Positions 1 through 7,666 of a stretch of 64,000 bases of DNA are shown here, piece after piece. The translations under genes and the position numbers were made by a program. Location of the stretch: positions 1,488,001 to 1,552,000 of the forward strand of contig NZ_JAGINT010000001.1 of assembly GCF_017876295.1 (NCBI RefSeq), given 5' to 3'. Position 1 is the first letter of the stretch. Every line of letters starts with the position of its first letter. Under the pieces are notes generated by a model, which did not search any database, was not told the origin of the DNA, and saw only the letters and a program-made list of their open reading frames with translations. The DNA comes from Kribbella aluminosa. Its GTDB lineage: Bacteria > Actinomycetota > Actinomycetes > Propionibacteriales > Kribbellaceae.

Positions 1-107
1 CCGGTGCAGCGCTGCTCTTCCAGGTGGGCTGGCTGCTGGTGCTGCTCCTGACCGCGCAACTGATCACCACCGTGGCGACCCGGAAGGTGGTGATCCACGG
101 TGGTTGA
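1..107 (+). CDS. ABC-2 type transporter permease, C-terminal end (partial)
   Basis: Only the last 34 codons are in the window. They encode a hydrophobic helix (LLFQVGWLLVLLLTAQLITTVA) followed by a short basic tail ending in a TGA. The reading frame overlaps the GTG start of the next permease by 8 bases (start at 100, stop at 105-107), which is typical of two membrane subunits of one exporter made from one mRNA. The order permease, permease, ATPase suggests a heteromeric ABC-2 exporter. Substrate unknown. The N-terminus lies left of the window. Confidence 0.75.
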   Translation, partial: GAALLFQVGWLLVLLLTAQLITTVATRKVVIHGG

Positions 108-915
108 GCGCGTCCTTCGGGCGCCGGCGCAGTACTGGCTGCTGATCGTGATGTGGATCCGGTCGGTGCTCGCCTACCCGGCGTCGTTCGTGCTGATGCT
201 GGTCGGCTCGACGCTGGTCAACCTGACCGACTTCGTCGCGGTGCTGATCATGTTCAGCCACATCACCGCTTTCGGCGGGTTCACGTTCGGGGAGATGGCG
301 TTGCTCTATGCAACATCTTCGCTCGCGCTCGGGCTCGCGGACCTGATCACCGGGTCGGTCGAGCGGGTCGGCGAACGGATCCGGACCGGGGCCTTCGACG
401 CGTACCTGATCCGCCCGGTGCCGGCCTTCCTGCAGGCCGCGGCCGACGGGTTCGCGCTCCGCCGGCTCGGGCGTCCGCTGCAGGCCGGGACCGTGCTGGT
501 CATTGCCCTGAGCAAGGTCGACATCGACTGGACGGTTGCCCGCGGCATCATGTTCGTGGTCTCGGTGGTCACCGGGGCGATCATCTTCGGGTCGCTGTTC
601 GTGCTCGGCGCCGCGTTCCAGTTCGTGTCGATCGACTCGGCGGAGCTGGCGAACTCGGCGACGTACGGCGGGCAGGCGCTGACCCAGTTCCCGTTGACGA
701 TCTTCGGCAAGGAGATCGTCCGGGCCGTCACGTTCGTCGTACCGCTTGCCTTTGTCAACTACTACCCGGTGCTGTTCGTGCTGGGCAAGCCGGCGCCGTT
801 GGGGTTGCCGTCCTGGATCGGTCTGCTGTCGCCGCTGGTGGCAGCAGCGATGGTCGGGCTGGCGTCGCTCGGGTGGCGGGCCGGCCTTCGTCGCTATCGC
901 AGTACAGGGAGCTGA
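100..915 (+). CDS. ABC-2 family exporter permease
   Basis: This 271-aa protein has about six hydrophobic segments (near residues 10-30, 40-60, 65-85, 145-170, 205-225 and 240-260), the layout of the ABC-2 permease family that pairs two distinct membrane subunits with one ATPase. The cytoplasmic loop after the third helix contains the ERIRTGAFDAYLIRPV stretch, the coupling loop typical of this permease subfamily. The GTG start overlaps the upstream permease gene, and the ATPase starts 3 bases after the stop, so the three are almost surely one operon. Related systems export drugs or lipophilic compounds, but the substrate cannot be read from sequence. Confidence 0.85.
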   Translation: MVERVLRAPAQYWLLIVMWIRSVLAYPASFVLMLVGSTLVNLTDFVAVLIMFSHITAFGGFTFGEMALLYATSSLALGLADLITGSVERVGERIRTGAFDAYLIRPVPAFLQAAADGFALRRLGRPLQAGTVLVIALSKVDIDWTVARGIMFVVSVVTGAIIFGSLFVLGAAFQFVSIDSAELANSATYGGQALTQFPLTIFGKEIVRAVTFVVPLAFVNYYPVLFVLGKPAPLGLPSWIGLLSPLVAAAMVGLASLGWRAGLRRYRSTGS

Positions 916-918
916 GCT

Positions 919-1869
919 GTGTCAGTCATCGAGTTGCAGGATGTGTCGCGGACGTTCACGGTCTCGTCGCGGACCGGGCTCCGGCGTACCCGGCGGGAGG
1001 TCCGGGCGGTCGACGGGCTGTCGTTCACCGTCGAACCGGGGGAGGTGGTCGGGTACATCGGCCCGAACGGCGCCGGGAAGTCCACCACGATCAAGATGCT
1101 GACCGGCATCCTGGTGCCGTCCGGCGGCACGATCCGGGTGGCCGGCGTCGACCCCTCCAAGCACCGGCTGAAGCTCGCGAAACGGATCGGGGTGGTGTTC
1201 GGGCAGCGCACGACGCTGTGGTGGGACCTGCCGCTGAAGGACTCGTTCGCCGTACTGCAGAAGATGTACGACGTACCGCTCGCACGGCACCGGGAGAACC
1301 TGGCGACGTTCGTCGAACTGCTCGACCTGGGCGACCTGCTGGACGTCCCGGTCCGCCAGCTGTCCCTGGGGCAACGGATGCGCGGCGACATCGCGGCCGC
1401 CCTGCTGCACGACCCGGAGATCGTCTACTTGGACGAACCAACGATCGGCCTGGACGTGATCAGCAAGGCCCGGCTCCGCGAGTTCCTCGCCGAGCTGAAC
1501 GCGGAACGGCGTACGACGATCATCCTCACCACCCACGACCTCGACGACATCGAGGCGCTCTGCACCCGCGTCATGGTCATCGACCACGGCCACCAGATCT
1601 TCGACGGTACGCTCACCGGCCTGAAGGCCAGCCAGTCCGCCCCGCGCACCCTGGTCGTGGACCTCGCCGCCTCCCTCCCGCCGATCGAGGTCGCCGGCGC
1701 CACCGTCACGAAGGTCGACGGCCCCCGCCAGCACCTGACCTTCCCCACCACCGCGAGCGCGGCCCCCCTCCTGGCCGAGATCGCGGCCAACTACCCCCTC
1801 GTAGACCTCTCCGTCTCCGAACCCACCATCGAGTCCGTCATCACCCAGCTCTACACCGTCAACGACTGA
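919..1869 (+). CDS. ABC exporter ATP-binding protein
   Basis: A 316-aa ATPase that powers the two preceding permeases. Walker A is GPNGAGKST at about residue 47, the signature is LSLGQ near residue 148, Walker B and the catalytic glutamate are IVYLDEP near residue 170, and the switch histidine is in TTHDLDD. The C-terminal ~100 residues form the extra small domain common in DrrA/NatA-like exporters. The GTG start is 3 bases after the permease stop. The 3' end overlaps the convergent 312-aa gene by 11 bases, so no separate terminator lies between them. Confidence 0.9.
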   Translation: MSVIELQDVSRTFTVSSRTGLRRTRREVRAVDGLSFTVEPGEVVGYIGPNGAGKSTTIKMLTGILVPSGGTIRVAGVDPSKHRLKLAKRIGVVFGQRTTLWWDLPLKDSFAVLQKMYDVPLARHRENLATFVELLDLGDLLDVPVRQLSLGQRMRGDIAAALLHDPEIVYLDEPTIGLDVISKARLREFLAELNAERRTTIILTTHDLDDIEALCTRVMVIDHGHQIFDGTLTGLKASQSAPRTLVVDLAASLPPIEVAGATVTKVDGPRQHLTFPTTASAAPLLAEIAANYPLVDLSVSEPTIESVITQLYTVND

Positions 1870-2797
1870 GCCCTCGCGGGTTGGCGGACCGGCTCGCACC
1901 GCCCGCCCTGTTCGCTCCCGGCCTGGTCGACTCGGTCGTCTGGGCGGCGGCCGCGTTGTTCTGTGCGGCCTTGGGTACGAGTCGCAGCTGGTCCCGCATC
2001 ACCTGGTTGAAGCCGTCCTGGCCGCGGACCATCCCGTCCAGATCGATTGCCTGCGGCAACACCGGGGCCACGTCGAACACCCGGGCGTGCGCCGCGACCA
2101 GGAACGTCCGCATGATCGCGTCACTCCCGCGCTGGAACTCCGGCCCCTGGACGAGGAAGTACGCCGCGTCGGCGAACGCCTGACGGTGCTCCGGGTTCTT
2201 CGGATCGGCCTTCGCCTCCTCGAGCTCCGCCAGCGCCTCGAACGCCGCCCTCCGCAGTACGTCGCGATCCTCCGGCCCCGCGGTCTGCGTGATGACCTCG
2301 TCCGGGAACCCCTGCGGCGCGGGCACGAAGTGCAGGAGGTTTCCGTTGACCGTCCGGCCGTCCCGCATTGTGACGACGTTCTGCAACTCGTGCTGTCCGT
2401 CCAGGCGGTCGAGCGCGACCCGCTCCAGCTCCGTCAGAAACTCGAACGCCGGCGATCCCGGCTCCCGCCGCCCGATGGTCGGCGTCAACCGGTAGTTCAT
2501 CCCGAACTCGATCCGCGCCCGTACATCCTCCGCACTGGCCCCCGGCCGCACCCACTTCCCCTCAAGAGCCAGCTGGTACCGCCACTCCGCCACATGCCGA
2601 TAAGCCGCCTCGAACCCCGCCACGCGCTCCGCCGGCGACCCGGCCCGCGCCAACTCCCGGTCCAACACCCCCAAGGCCGCATTCGCCTCAACGGCCTGCA
2701 CCGCGGCAAACCCCCGCAACTGATCCGAAACCGCCGGATCAACCGAAGTCATCACCACCGCCGGCGTAGGAAAACTCCGCCCCGAGATCCGCACCAT
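1859..2797 (-). CDS. Unrecognised 312-aa protein, last gene of the RelA-like operon
   Basis: I do not recognise this family. The protein is soluble, has no signal peptide and is helix-rich, with a C-terminal Ala/Asn/Gln/Thr-rich tail (from about residue 285). It begins 30 bases after the second 104-aa paralogue and reads in the same direction, so it probably belongs to the same transcript as the RelA/SpoT-like gene. One stretch near residues 215-250 (EFQRGSDAIMRTF followed by APVLPQAIDLD) loosely recalls the Fic/AvrB loop and following helix, but the canonical HPFxxGN is absent, so this is only a hint. It could be a second effector, a regulator or an unrelated passenger. It ends convergently inside the end of the ABC ATPase gene. 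Confidence 0.7.
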   Translation of the reverse strand: MVRISGRSFPTPAVVMTSVDPAVSDQLRGFAAVQAVEANAALGVLDRELARAGSPAERVAGFEAAYRHVAEWRYQLALEGKWVRPGASAEDVRARIEFGMNYRLTPTIGRREPGSPAFEFLTELERVALDRLDGQHELQNVVTMRDGRTVNGNLLHFVPAPQGFPDEVITQTAGPEDRDVLRRAAFEALAELEEAKADPKNPEHRQAFADAAYFLVQGPEFQRGSDAIMRTFLVAAHARVFDVAPVLPQAIDLDGMVRGQDGFNQVMRDQLRLVPKAAQNNAAAAQTTESTRPGANRAGGASRSANPRGLSR

Positions 2798-2827
2798 GTC
2801 AGCACTCTACAAACCACCCGCCGACCC

Positions 2828-3142
2828 CTAGCCCAGATCCGCCACCAACGACGCGAACACCACCTCAGGATCCATTCCCCCAGCGTCCTCCCGCCACCGC
2901 CGAACGGAGTCCGCGAACTGCCCCTCGTCCACCGTCCCCACCCCCGCCGCGATCAGCCGCTTGGCCTCCGCAATACCGATGTCGACGTACTGCAGCCCGT
3001 TGAGGAAGTAGTAGTCATGCCGAGCACCCTCGTTGTAGTGAAACTTCCCGGTGTTCCCGACATAAGTCCAAACATCCTCCTCCACCAACGCCGCCACCCA
3101 CAGCTCCCTCTCCCCGTCCTTCACCAAGAACAACCGCGTCAT
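2828..3142 (-). CDS. 104-aa paralogue 2, candidate immunity/antitoxin protein
   Basis: A small acidic soluble protein beginning MTRLFLV and carrying a DVWTYVGNTGKFHYNEG core and an IGIAEAKRLIA helix. It is about 70% identical by eye to the gene directly upstream (3160-3474), has the same length and no gaps, and lies 17 bases downstream of it. Tandem duplication of a small acidic gene behind a predicted toxic nucleotidyltransferase is a common layout for immunity proteins. The family itself I cannot name. The immunity role is inference from context only. Confidence 0.75.
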   Translation of the reverse strand: MTRLFLVKDGERELWVAALVEEDVWTYVGNTGKFHYNEGARHDYYFLNGLQYVDIGIAEAKRLIAAGVGTVDEGQFADSVRRWREDAGGMDPEVVFASLVADLG

Positions 3143-3159
3143 CGTGTGTGCCTCCGGTT

Positions 3160-3474
3160 CTAGGCGAGGTCGGCGGCCATTGAGGCGAAGACGATTTCCG
3201 GGTCCATCGCGTCATCGTCCTGCCGCCAGTCCCGGACCGGGTCCGGGTTCTGCTCCTCGTCGACCTGTCCGACGCCATCAGCGATCAGCCGCTTGGCTTC
3301 GGCGATCCCGATGTCGGCATAGCTCGCCTCGTTGCCGGCGAAGTAGTCGTCCCGCACGCCCTCGTTGCGATGGAACTTCCCGGTGTTCCCGACGTACGTC
3401 CAGACATCCTCGTCCACCAACGCCGCCACCCACACCTCCCGCCCACCCTGACTGACCAGGAACAGCCGTGTCAT
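3160..3474 (-). CDS. 104-aa paralogue 1, candidate immunity/antitoxin protein
   Basis: The ATG of this gene overlaps the stop of the RelA/SpoT-like gene as ATGA (3471-3474), so the two are translationally coupled. The protein shares MTRLFLV, DVWTYVGNTGKFH and DIGIAEAKRLIA with its neighbour at 2828-3142 and differs mainly around residues 40-50 (DDYFAGNEASY versus DYYFLNGLQY) and 75-90. The conserved core suggests one fold. The variable patch could give different partner specificity. No membrane segment, signal peptide or DNA-binding motif is seen. The antitoxin or immunity function is inferred from coupling and duplication. Confidence 0.78.
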   Translation of the reverse strand: MTRLFLVSQGGREVWVAALVDEDVWTYVGNTGKFHRNEGVRDDYFAGNEASYADIGIAEAKRLIADGVGQVDEEQNPDPVRDWRQDDDAMDPEIVFASMAADLA

Positions 3475-4310
3475 TTCGCCATCCCACCCTTCCGCTTGTA
3501 GTCGATCGACTGAATCGCAGCAGACCGCCCCGTAGACGTAGGCCCGGTTGCCCTGTCCGGTCGTGCGGACCGGCGGTCCTGTCTACCGTAAACTCTGACC
3601 TCGACCGGCACCCCGCCCAGGGCGGTCAAGTCGTCGATGCCGCGGGGCTGACGCATCTGGGCCGACAGCGCGATCGCCGCCTCCCGCGCGTCTGCTCGTT
3701 TTTCTCGCGGCTGGGTCGAATCCCGTTCGACCACGTAGAGCGGCGTGGTCCGGTCCTTCACCTCGATCGATTCGTGCGAGTGAAGCTGCAACTCGACCCG
3801 CTGGCCATGCTTCTGCAAGTGGAGGTGCAGTCCCTTGTACCTGCTGCCCTCGGCGTACGAGTGAACGGCCCCGTTGATGGTCCAGCCGTGCCGATGCAGA
3901 GAGTCGTGGACGTCAACCGATGCCGGCACCAGATCGTCCGGGTCCGAAGTGACGATCGTGTAGCGCACCACATCGTCCAAGGGCTGCTTGCTGAACTGTG
4001 TGCCGGCCATCTTGCGGATCTTTCGTGCCAGCGACTGTGGGGACTTCAGGCGGCTCTCGAGTTGGTACGAGGTGGTGCCGTCGCGGATCGAGGCCACCAG
4101 CTCGTCGGTGAGCTCCGCCTCGACCTCTGCCGCGCGCGTCAGCAGCGTCAGGCTTTCCACGGCCGCGCCGGACCCGTACAGGCCGGCGATCTCCGCCTTG
4201 GTGGGAATCGGCTCTCCCCAGTCCAGCGGGCGGGTCCTGGCCAACCGCGCATGAAGGTCGCCAGGCTCTGGCAGGTCGTCGAGACCGGTTTGCATCTGTC
4301 CCCCAGGCAT
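3471..4310 (-). CDS. RelA/SpoT-like nucleotidyltransferase, candidate toxSAS
   Basis: A 279-aa protein with the hallmarks of the (p)ppGpp-synthetase fold in order: ESRLKSPQSLARKI (ATP-binding Arg/Lys and Ser) near residue 85, DDVVRYTIV (metal-binding Asp) near 113, SRYKGLHLHL (guanosine-stacking Tyr and His loop) near 157, and RVELQLHS (the E-x-Q position) near 172. It lacks the HD hydrolase, TGS and ACT domains of housekeeping Rel. Stand-alone single-domain members next to a small coupled gene are often toxic small alarmone synthetases or tRNA-modifying pyrophosphokinases. The start at 4310 has no clear ribosome site. An in-frame ATG at 4295 follows a GGGGGA sequence and is an alternative. 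The next gene overlaps it as ATGA. Confidence 0.8.
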   Translation of the reverse strand: MPGGQMQTGLDDLPEPGDLHARLARTRPLDWGEPIPTKAEIAGLYGSGAAVESLTLLTRAAEVEAELTDELVASIRDGTTSYQLESRLKSPQSLARKIRKMAGTQFSKQPLDDVVRYTIVTSDPDDLVPASVDVHDSLHRHGWTINGAVHSYAEGSRYKGLHLHLQKHGQRVELQLHSHESIEVKDRTTPLYVVERDSTQPREKRADAREAAIALSAQMRQPRGIDDLTALGGVPVEVRVYGRQDRRSARPDRATGPTSTGRSAAIQSIDYKRKGGMAK

Positions 4311-4486
4311 GGTCGGGCTTTCAATCGACGGTAGATACCTGCGAAGGGGCTGTGGGGTGGGTTTTGGGATTTGTGGATAACTCGGGTGGGTTACGGAATG
4401 GGGTGGGGTGGTGACGTGGGGGTGATGAGGGTCGTTGTGTGCGGGTAGGGACCCAAGCGGATGTGGGGGATCGGGGTAGAGAAGGT

Positions 4487-5026
4487 ATGCCGACGATGGT
4501 GGGTGAGGTGGTTGGGGCTGCGCAGGCGCCGCCGGGGGACGGGCCTGGGTTTGTGGCGTGGGTTCGGCCTTGGCTGGGGGCGATGGCGCGGCTGGCCGGG
4601 CGGTTGGCGGCGGGGGTGGATCGGGACGACGTGGTGCAGGAGGCGCTGGCGCGGGCTTGGGTGAAGCGGGGGCAGTACGACGCTTCGCGGGGTACGCCGG
4701 CCGCTTGGCTGCTCGCGATCACCGCGGATCAGGCGCGGAAGGCGGTACGGCGGACTCGGCCGGGGCTGGTGGCGCTCCGGGACGTGGAGGACGACGGGCG
4801 CGTGCAGGAGCTGGACGCTCGGATGGATGTGGAGGACGCGGTGGCGGGATTGCCGGCGCGGCAGCGGCTGGCGGTGGACTGTTACTACTTCGCGGATCTG
4901 TCGATCGCCGAGACGGCCGCGGTGATGGGGTGCTCCGAGGGCACCGTGAAGTCGACGTTGTCGGATGCCCGGACCCGGCTCCGCGTCCGGCTCGAGGTCA
5001 GCGAATCTGTGGAGGCTGTGCGATGA
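4487..5026 (+). CDS. ECF-type RNA polymerase sigma factor
   Basis: About 179 aa. Region 2 spans roughly residues 25-90 (DDVVQEALARAWVKRGQYD, then AWLLAITADQARKAVRR) and region 4 spans 115-170 (LPARQRLAVDCYYFADLSIAETAAVMGCSEGTVKSTL), the -35-binding helix-turn-helix. There is no region 3, as expected for ECF factors. I placed the start at the ATG at 4487, directly after GAGAAGG. The ATG at 4496 has better spacing to that site, and a GTG at 4439 would add 16 residues unlike the family. The downstream gene overlaps as ATGA, so the pair is co-translated. Confidence 0.85.
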   Translation: MPTMVGEVVGAAQAPPGDGPGFVAWVRPWLGAMARLAGRLAAGVDRDDVVQEALARAWVKRGQYDASRGTPAAWLLAITADQARKAVRRTRPGLVALRDVEDDGRVQELDARMDVEDAVAGLPARQRLAVDCYYFADLSIAETAAVMGCSEGTVKSTLSDARTRLRVRLEVSESVEAVR

Positions 5027-6039
5027 ACCCCGTCGACGAGATGGACGACCTGCTCAAGCGCGCGGGCGCCCGCTGGCGGGCCGATCAGGTGCAGCCCCCG
5101 GAGCCCGATCTGGAGCGTACTGTCGGCGGCAGGCGGAAGAGCTGGATTCCCGCGGTGGCCGCCGCGAGTGTTGCTGTGGTGGTCGCGGGCGCCCTCGCCG
5201 TACTGCCGAACCACACCACGGGAGGTGCTGCGGCGATGAACAGCCAGTCATCCACGCCGCGGTCCCTGCTGGTGAAGCCGGGGGATCGGGTGCAGGTCAG
5301 CGGGCTGGTGATCGCCGCGCCGGGGACGGCGCAGGTGTTCTGTGCGCTCGAGGACGGGTTCGGCGTCGGCTACGCGCCAGGCGACGAGCCGGCGCCGAAT
5401 TGTGCGCCGGAGTTCTCGATCGCGCTGACCGGGGTGGATCTGAATCGGCTCAGCGACGCGAAGACGACGAAGGGCGTGCGGAGCGGGCGGGCGAAGCTGG
5501 TCGGGATCTGGGGTGACCGGACGATCGACGTACAGGAGCAGTCCGCGCCCGAGACGCCGGTCCGGTGGGCGTTCCCGGAGCTGCCGTGTCCAGCGCCCGC
5601 AGGTGGCTGGGTATCGAAGCCGAGCAACATCTACTCGCCTGCTGTGACCGCGTTCCTGGCGGCCCACGCCGACCAGATCTACGGGCCGGTGATCCACTAC
5701 CCGAACGGTCACTCGCGGAATGCTCCCTTGGTGATCATGGTGGGCGTCGCGCACGGTGACGTGGACGCGTTCCGGCTGGCCTTCGAGGAGGTGTACCGCG
5801 GGAACCTCTGCGTCGCGCCAGTACTGCTGAGCCGCGCTGACAACGAGCGGATCCAGAACGCGCTCGTCAAGCTGACGTCGGACAAGTCGCTGGGCATCCT
5901 GGCCGTCGCCGATTCGGGCCCGTCCGGCGGCCGGATAGGGGTTCCGCTGATCGCCTACACCGAGCAGGTGCGGACCGCCTTCACGCCGATCGGCCTCGAC
6001 GACATCGAGGTGCAGCCGGTGGTCAAGCCGGCCGGCTGA
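5023..6039 (+). CDS. Single-pass membrane protein, probable partner of the ECF sigma factor
   Basis: The ATG overlaps the sigma-factor stop (ATGA). The 338-aa product has a ~40-residue cytoplasmic N-terminus, one membrane helix (about residues 43-62, SWIPAVAAASVAVVVAGALA) and a ~270-residue extracytoplasmic region containing cysteine pairs but no recognised domain. The position is that of an anti-sigma factor, but the short N-terminus lacks the HxxxCxxC zinc motif and the usual anti-sigma helices, so it may bind sigma by a different surface or merely be co-regulated. Function beyond the topology is inference. Confidence 0.75.
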   Translation: MNPVDEMDDLLKRAGARWRADQVQPPEPDLERTVGGRRKSWIPAVAAASVAVVVAGALAVLPNHTTGGAAAMNSQSSTPRSLLVKPGDRVQVSGLVIAAPGTAQVFCALEDGFGVGYAPGDEPAPNCAPEFSIALTGVDLNRLSDAKTTKGVRSGRAKLVGIWGDRTIDVQEQSAPETPVRWAFPELPCPAPAGGWVSKPSNIYSPAVTAFLAAHADQIYGPVIHYPNGHSRNAPLVIMVGVAHGDVDAFRLAFEEVYRGNLCVAPVLLSRADNERIQNALVKLTSDKSLGILAVADSGPSGGRIGVPLIAYTEQVRTAFTPIGLDDIEVQPVVKPAG

Positions 6040-6062
6040 CGGCCGCCGCGTCGGTAAGAATC

Positions 6063-6080
6063 TTTCGACCACGGTCGAAA
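6063..6080. promoter_or_regulatory. Palindrome upstream of the GH43 gene, candidate operator
   Basis: TTTCGACC and GGTCGAAA form perfect 8-bp arms around two bases, 69 bp before the GH43 start and 24 bp after the upstream stop. The size and symmetry suit a dimeric repressor. It is too short and lacks a T-run for a good terminator. Confidence 0.45.
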
Positions 6081-6148
6081 CGGCGGACGTCGTCGCTAAC
6101 CCGTGTCATCGTGTGCGCATCCGTTCGCCCACGGTGAGGTAGGGACCC

Positions 6149-7666
6149 ATGGCCAAGTTCGCGACCGCGGCCTTCGGAGTGGTCACGCTGGTGGTGTCGG
6201 CCTTCCTGCCGATCACCGGCGACCACATTGCTGACCGTACGACGGCAAACCGAGCGGCGGTGACCGACGTACAACTCCCGGCCCGGCCGAACGCCGCCCG
6301 GAACCCGGTCCGGGAGAACGCCGCCGACCCCTGGATGGTGTTTGCCGAAGGCAACTACAACCTGCTCTACACGCGCGGCGACAAACTTGTCGGAGTCGCC
6401 AGCCCTTCGGTCGACGGCCTGGCCGCGGCGCCGGAGCAGACCCTCTGGCAGCCGCCGGCGGGGGAGGCCTGCTGCAACCTGTGGGCGCCGGAGATCCACC
6501 AGCTCGACGGCAAGTGGTACCTGTACTACACCGCCGACAACGGCACCGACTCCCAGCACCGGATGTTCGTCCTGGAGGCCGACCACCCGATGGGGCCGTA
6601 CGGCTTCAAGGCCAAGCTCGACACCGGCAACGAGCACTCCATCGACGGCAGCATCCTGAACCTCCCCGACGGCCGCCTGTACCACCTCTGGTCGAGCGGC
6701 CGCCCCGACGGGCAGGACCTGTACATCGCCCCGATGAGCAATCCGTGGACGATCAGCGGTCCGCCCGCCCTCCTCGCCCGTCCCGACCAGCCGTGGGAGC
6801 AGAACGGCCGCAAGGTGACCGAGGCCCCGAACGCCCTTGTCCACAACGGCAAGGCGTACGTCTACTACTCCGGCAGCGCCTGCGAGTCGCCCGACTACGC
6901 ACTCGGCGTACTCGAACTGACCGGCACCGACCCGCTCGACCAGAGTGCCTGGACCAAGTCCGGCCCGGTGTTCAAGCGCAACGACGCCAACTGGGTCTTC
7001 GGCACCGGCCACAACGGCTTCTTCACGTCCCCGGACGGCAAGGAGACGTGGATCGTGTACCACGCCGTCACCAGCTCCAGCGGTACGCCGGCCGGCAGCT
7101 GCAACGCCGGCCGCGCCGTACGGATCGGCAAGGTCACGTACGACGCCGCCGGCAAACCCCAACTCGGTACGCCGAGTGCCGCCTGGCAGAGCTTCACCCT
7201 GCCGTCCGGCGACCCGGGCGGCGATATCGTTGCCGACGGCATCTACGAGATCTCCCCGCGGAACGCCCCGACGAACCGGCTGGAGGTGGACGCCTGCTCG
7301 GCCGCCGACGCCGCGACCGTCCAGGTCTACACCCGGATCGCGGCCAGCAGATGCCAGAAGTGGCGGCTGAGCTACCTCGGCGACGGCTCGTACAAGTTCC
7401 TCAACAACGACAGCGGCAAGGCGCTCGACGTCGGCGGATGCTCCGGGGCGAACGGCGTCAAGGTCATCCAGTGGCCGTACTGGGGCGGTGACTGCCAGGA
7501 GTGGTACCTGGACGCGATCGGCAACGGCTACTACAAGGTGACGTCGAAGGTCGGCGGCCGCACCCTGGACGTCGGCGGCTGCTCCACCGCCCCCGGAGCA
7601 GACGTCGACGTCTGGCCGTACTGGCAGGGCGACTGCCAGCAGTGGAAGCTGGAGAAGGTCGGATGA
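6149..7666 (+). CDS. Secreted GH43-family glycosidase with C-terminal ricin-type lectin domain
   Basis: A 505-aa exported enzyme. An N-terminal signal peptide (residues 1-30) is followed by a five-bladed-propeller GH43-like domain (about 45-345) with family-like blade motifs: DPWMVFAEGNYNLLYTR, WAPEIHQLDGKWYLYYTADN, SIDGSIL, TEAPNALVHNGKAYVYYSG and GHNGFF. The last ~135 residues are a ricin B/CBM13 trefoil with three Q-x-W repeats (CQKWRL, CQEWYL, CQQWKL). Likely substrate is arabinan or arabinoxylan, known for the family but not provable here. SD GAGGTAGGGA precedes the ATG. The stop overlaps the next gene as ATGA. Confidence 0.88.
   Translation: MAKFATAAFGVVTLVVSAFLPITGDHIADRTTANRAAVTDVQLPARPNAARNPVRENAADPWMVFAEGNYNLLYTRGDKLVGVASPSVDGLAAAPEQTLWQPPAGEACCNLWAPEIHQLDGKWYLYYTADNGTDSQHRMFVLEADHPMGPYGFKAKLDTGNEHSIDGSILNLPDGRLYHLWSSGRPDGQDLYIAPMSNPWTISGPPALLARPDQPWEQNGRKVTEAPNALVHNGKAYVYYSGSACESPDYALGVLELTGTDPLDQSAWTKSGPVFKRNDANWVFGTGHNGFFTSPDGKETWIVYHAVTSSSGTPAGSCNAGRAVRIGKVTYDAAGKPQLGTPSAAWQSFTLPSGDPGGDIVADGIYEISPRNAPTNRLEVDACSAADAATVQVYTRIAASRCQKWRLSYLGDGSYKFLNNDSGKALDVGGCSGANGVKVIQWPYWGGDCQEWYLDAIGNGYYKVTSKVGGRTLDVGGCSTAPGADVDVWPYWQGDCQQWKLEKVG

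Noticed and set aside
3471-4310. Housekeeping Rel (stringent response) enzyme
   Set aside because: The protein is only 279 aa and lacks the HD, TGS and ACT domains. It lies in an accessory-looking operon.
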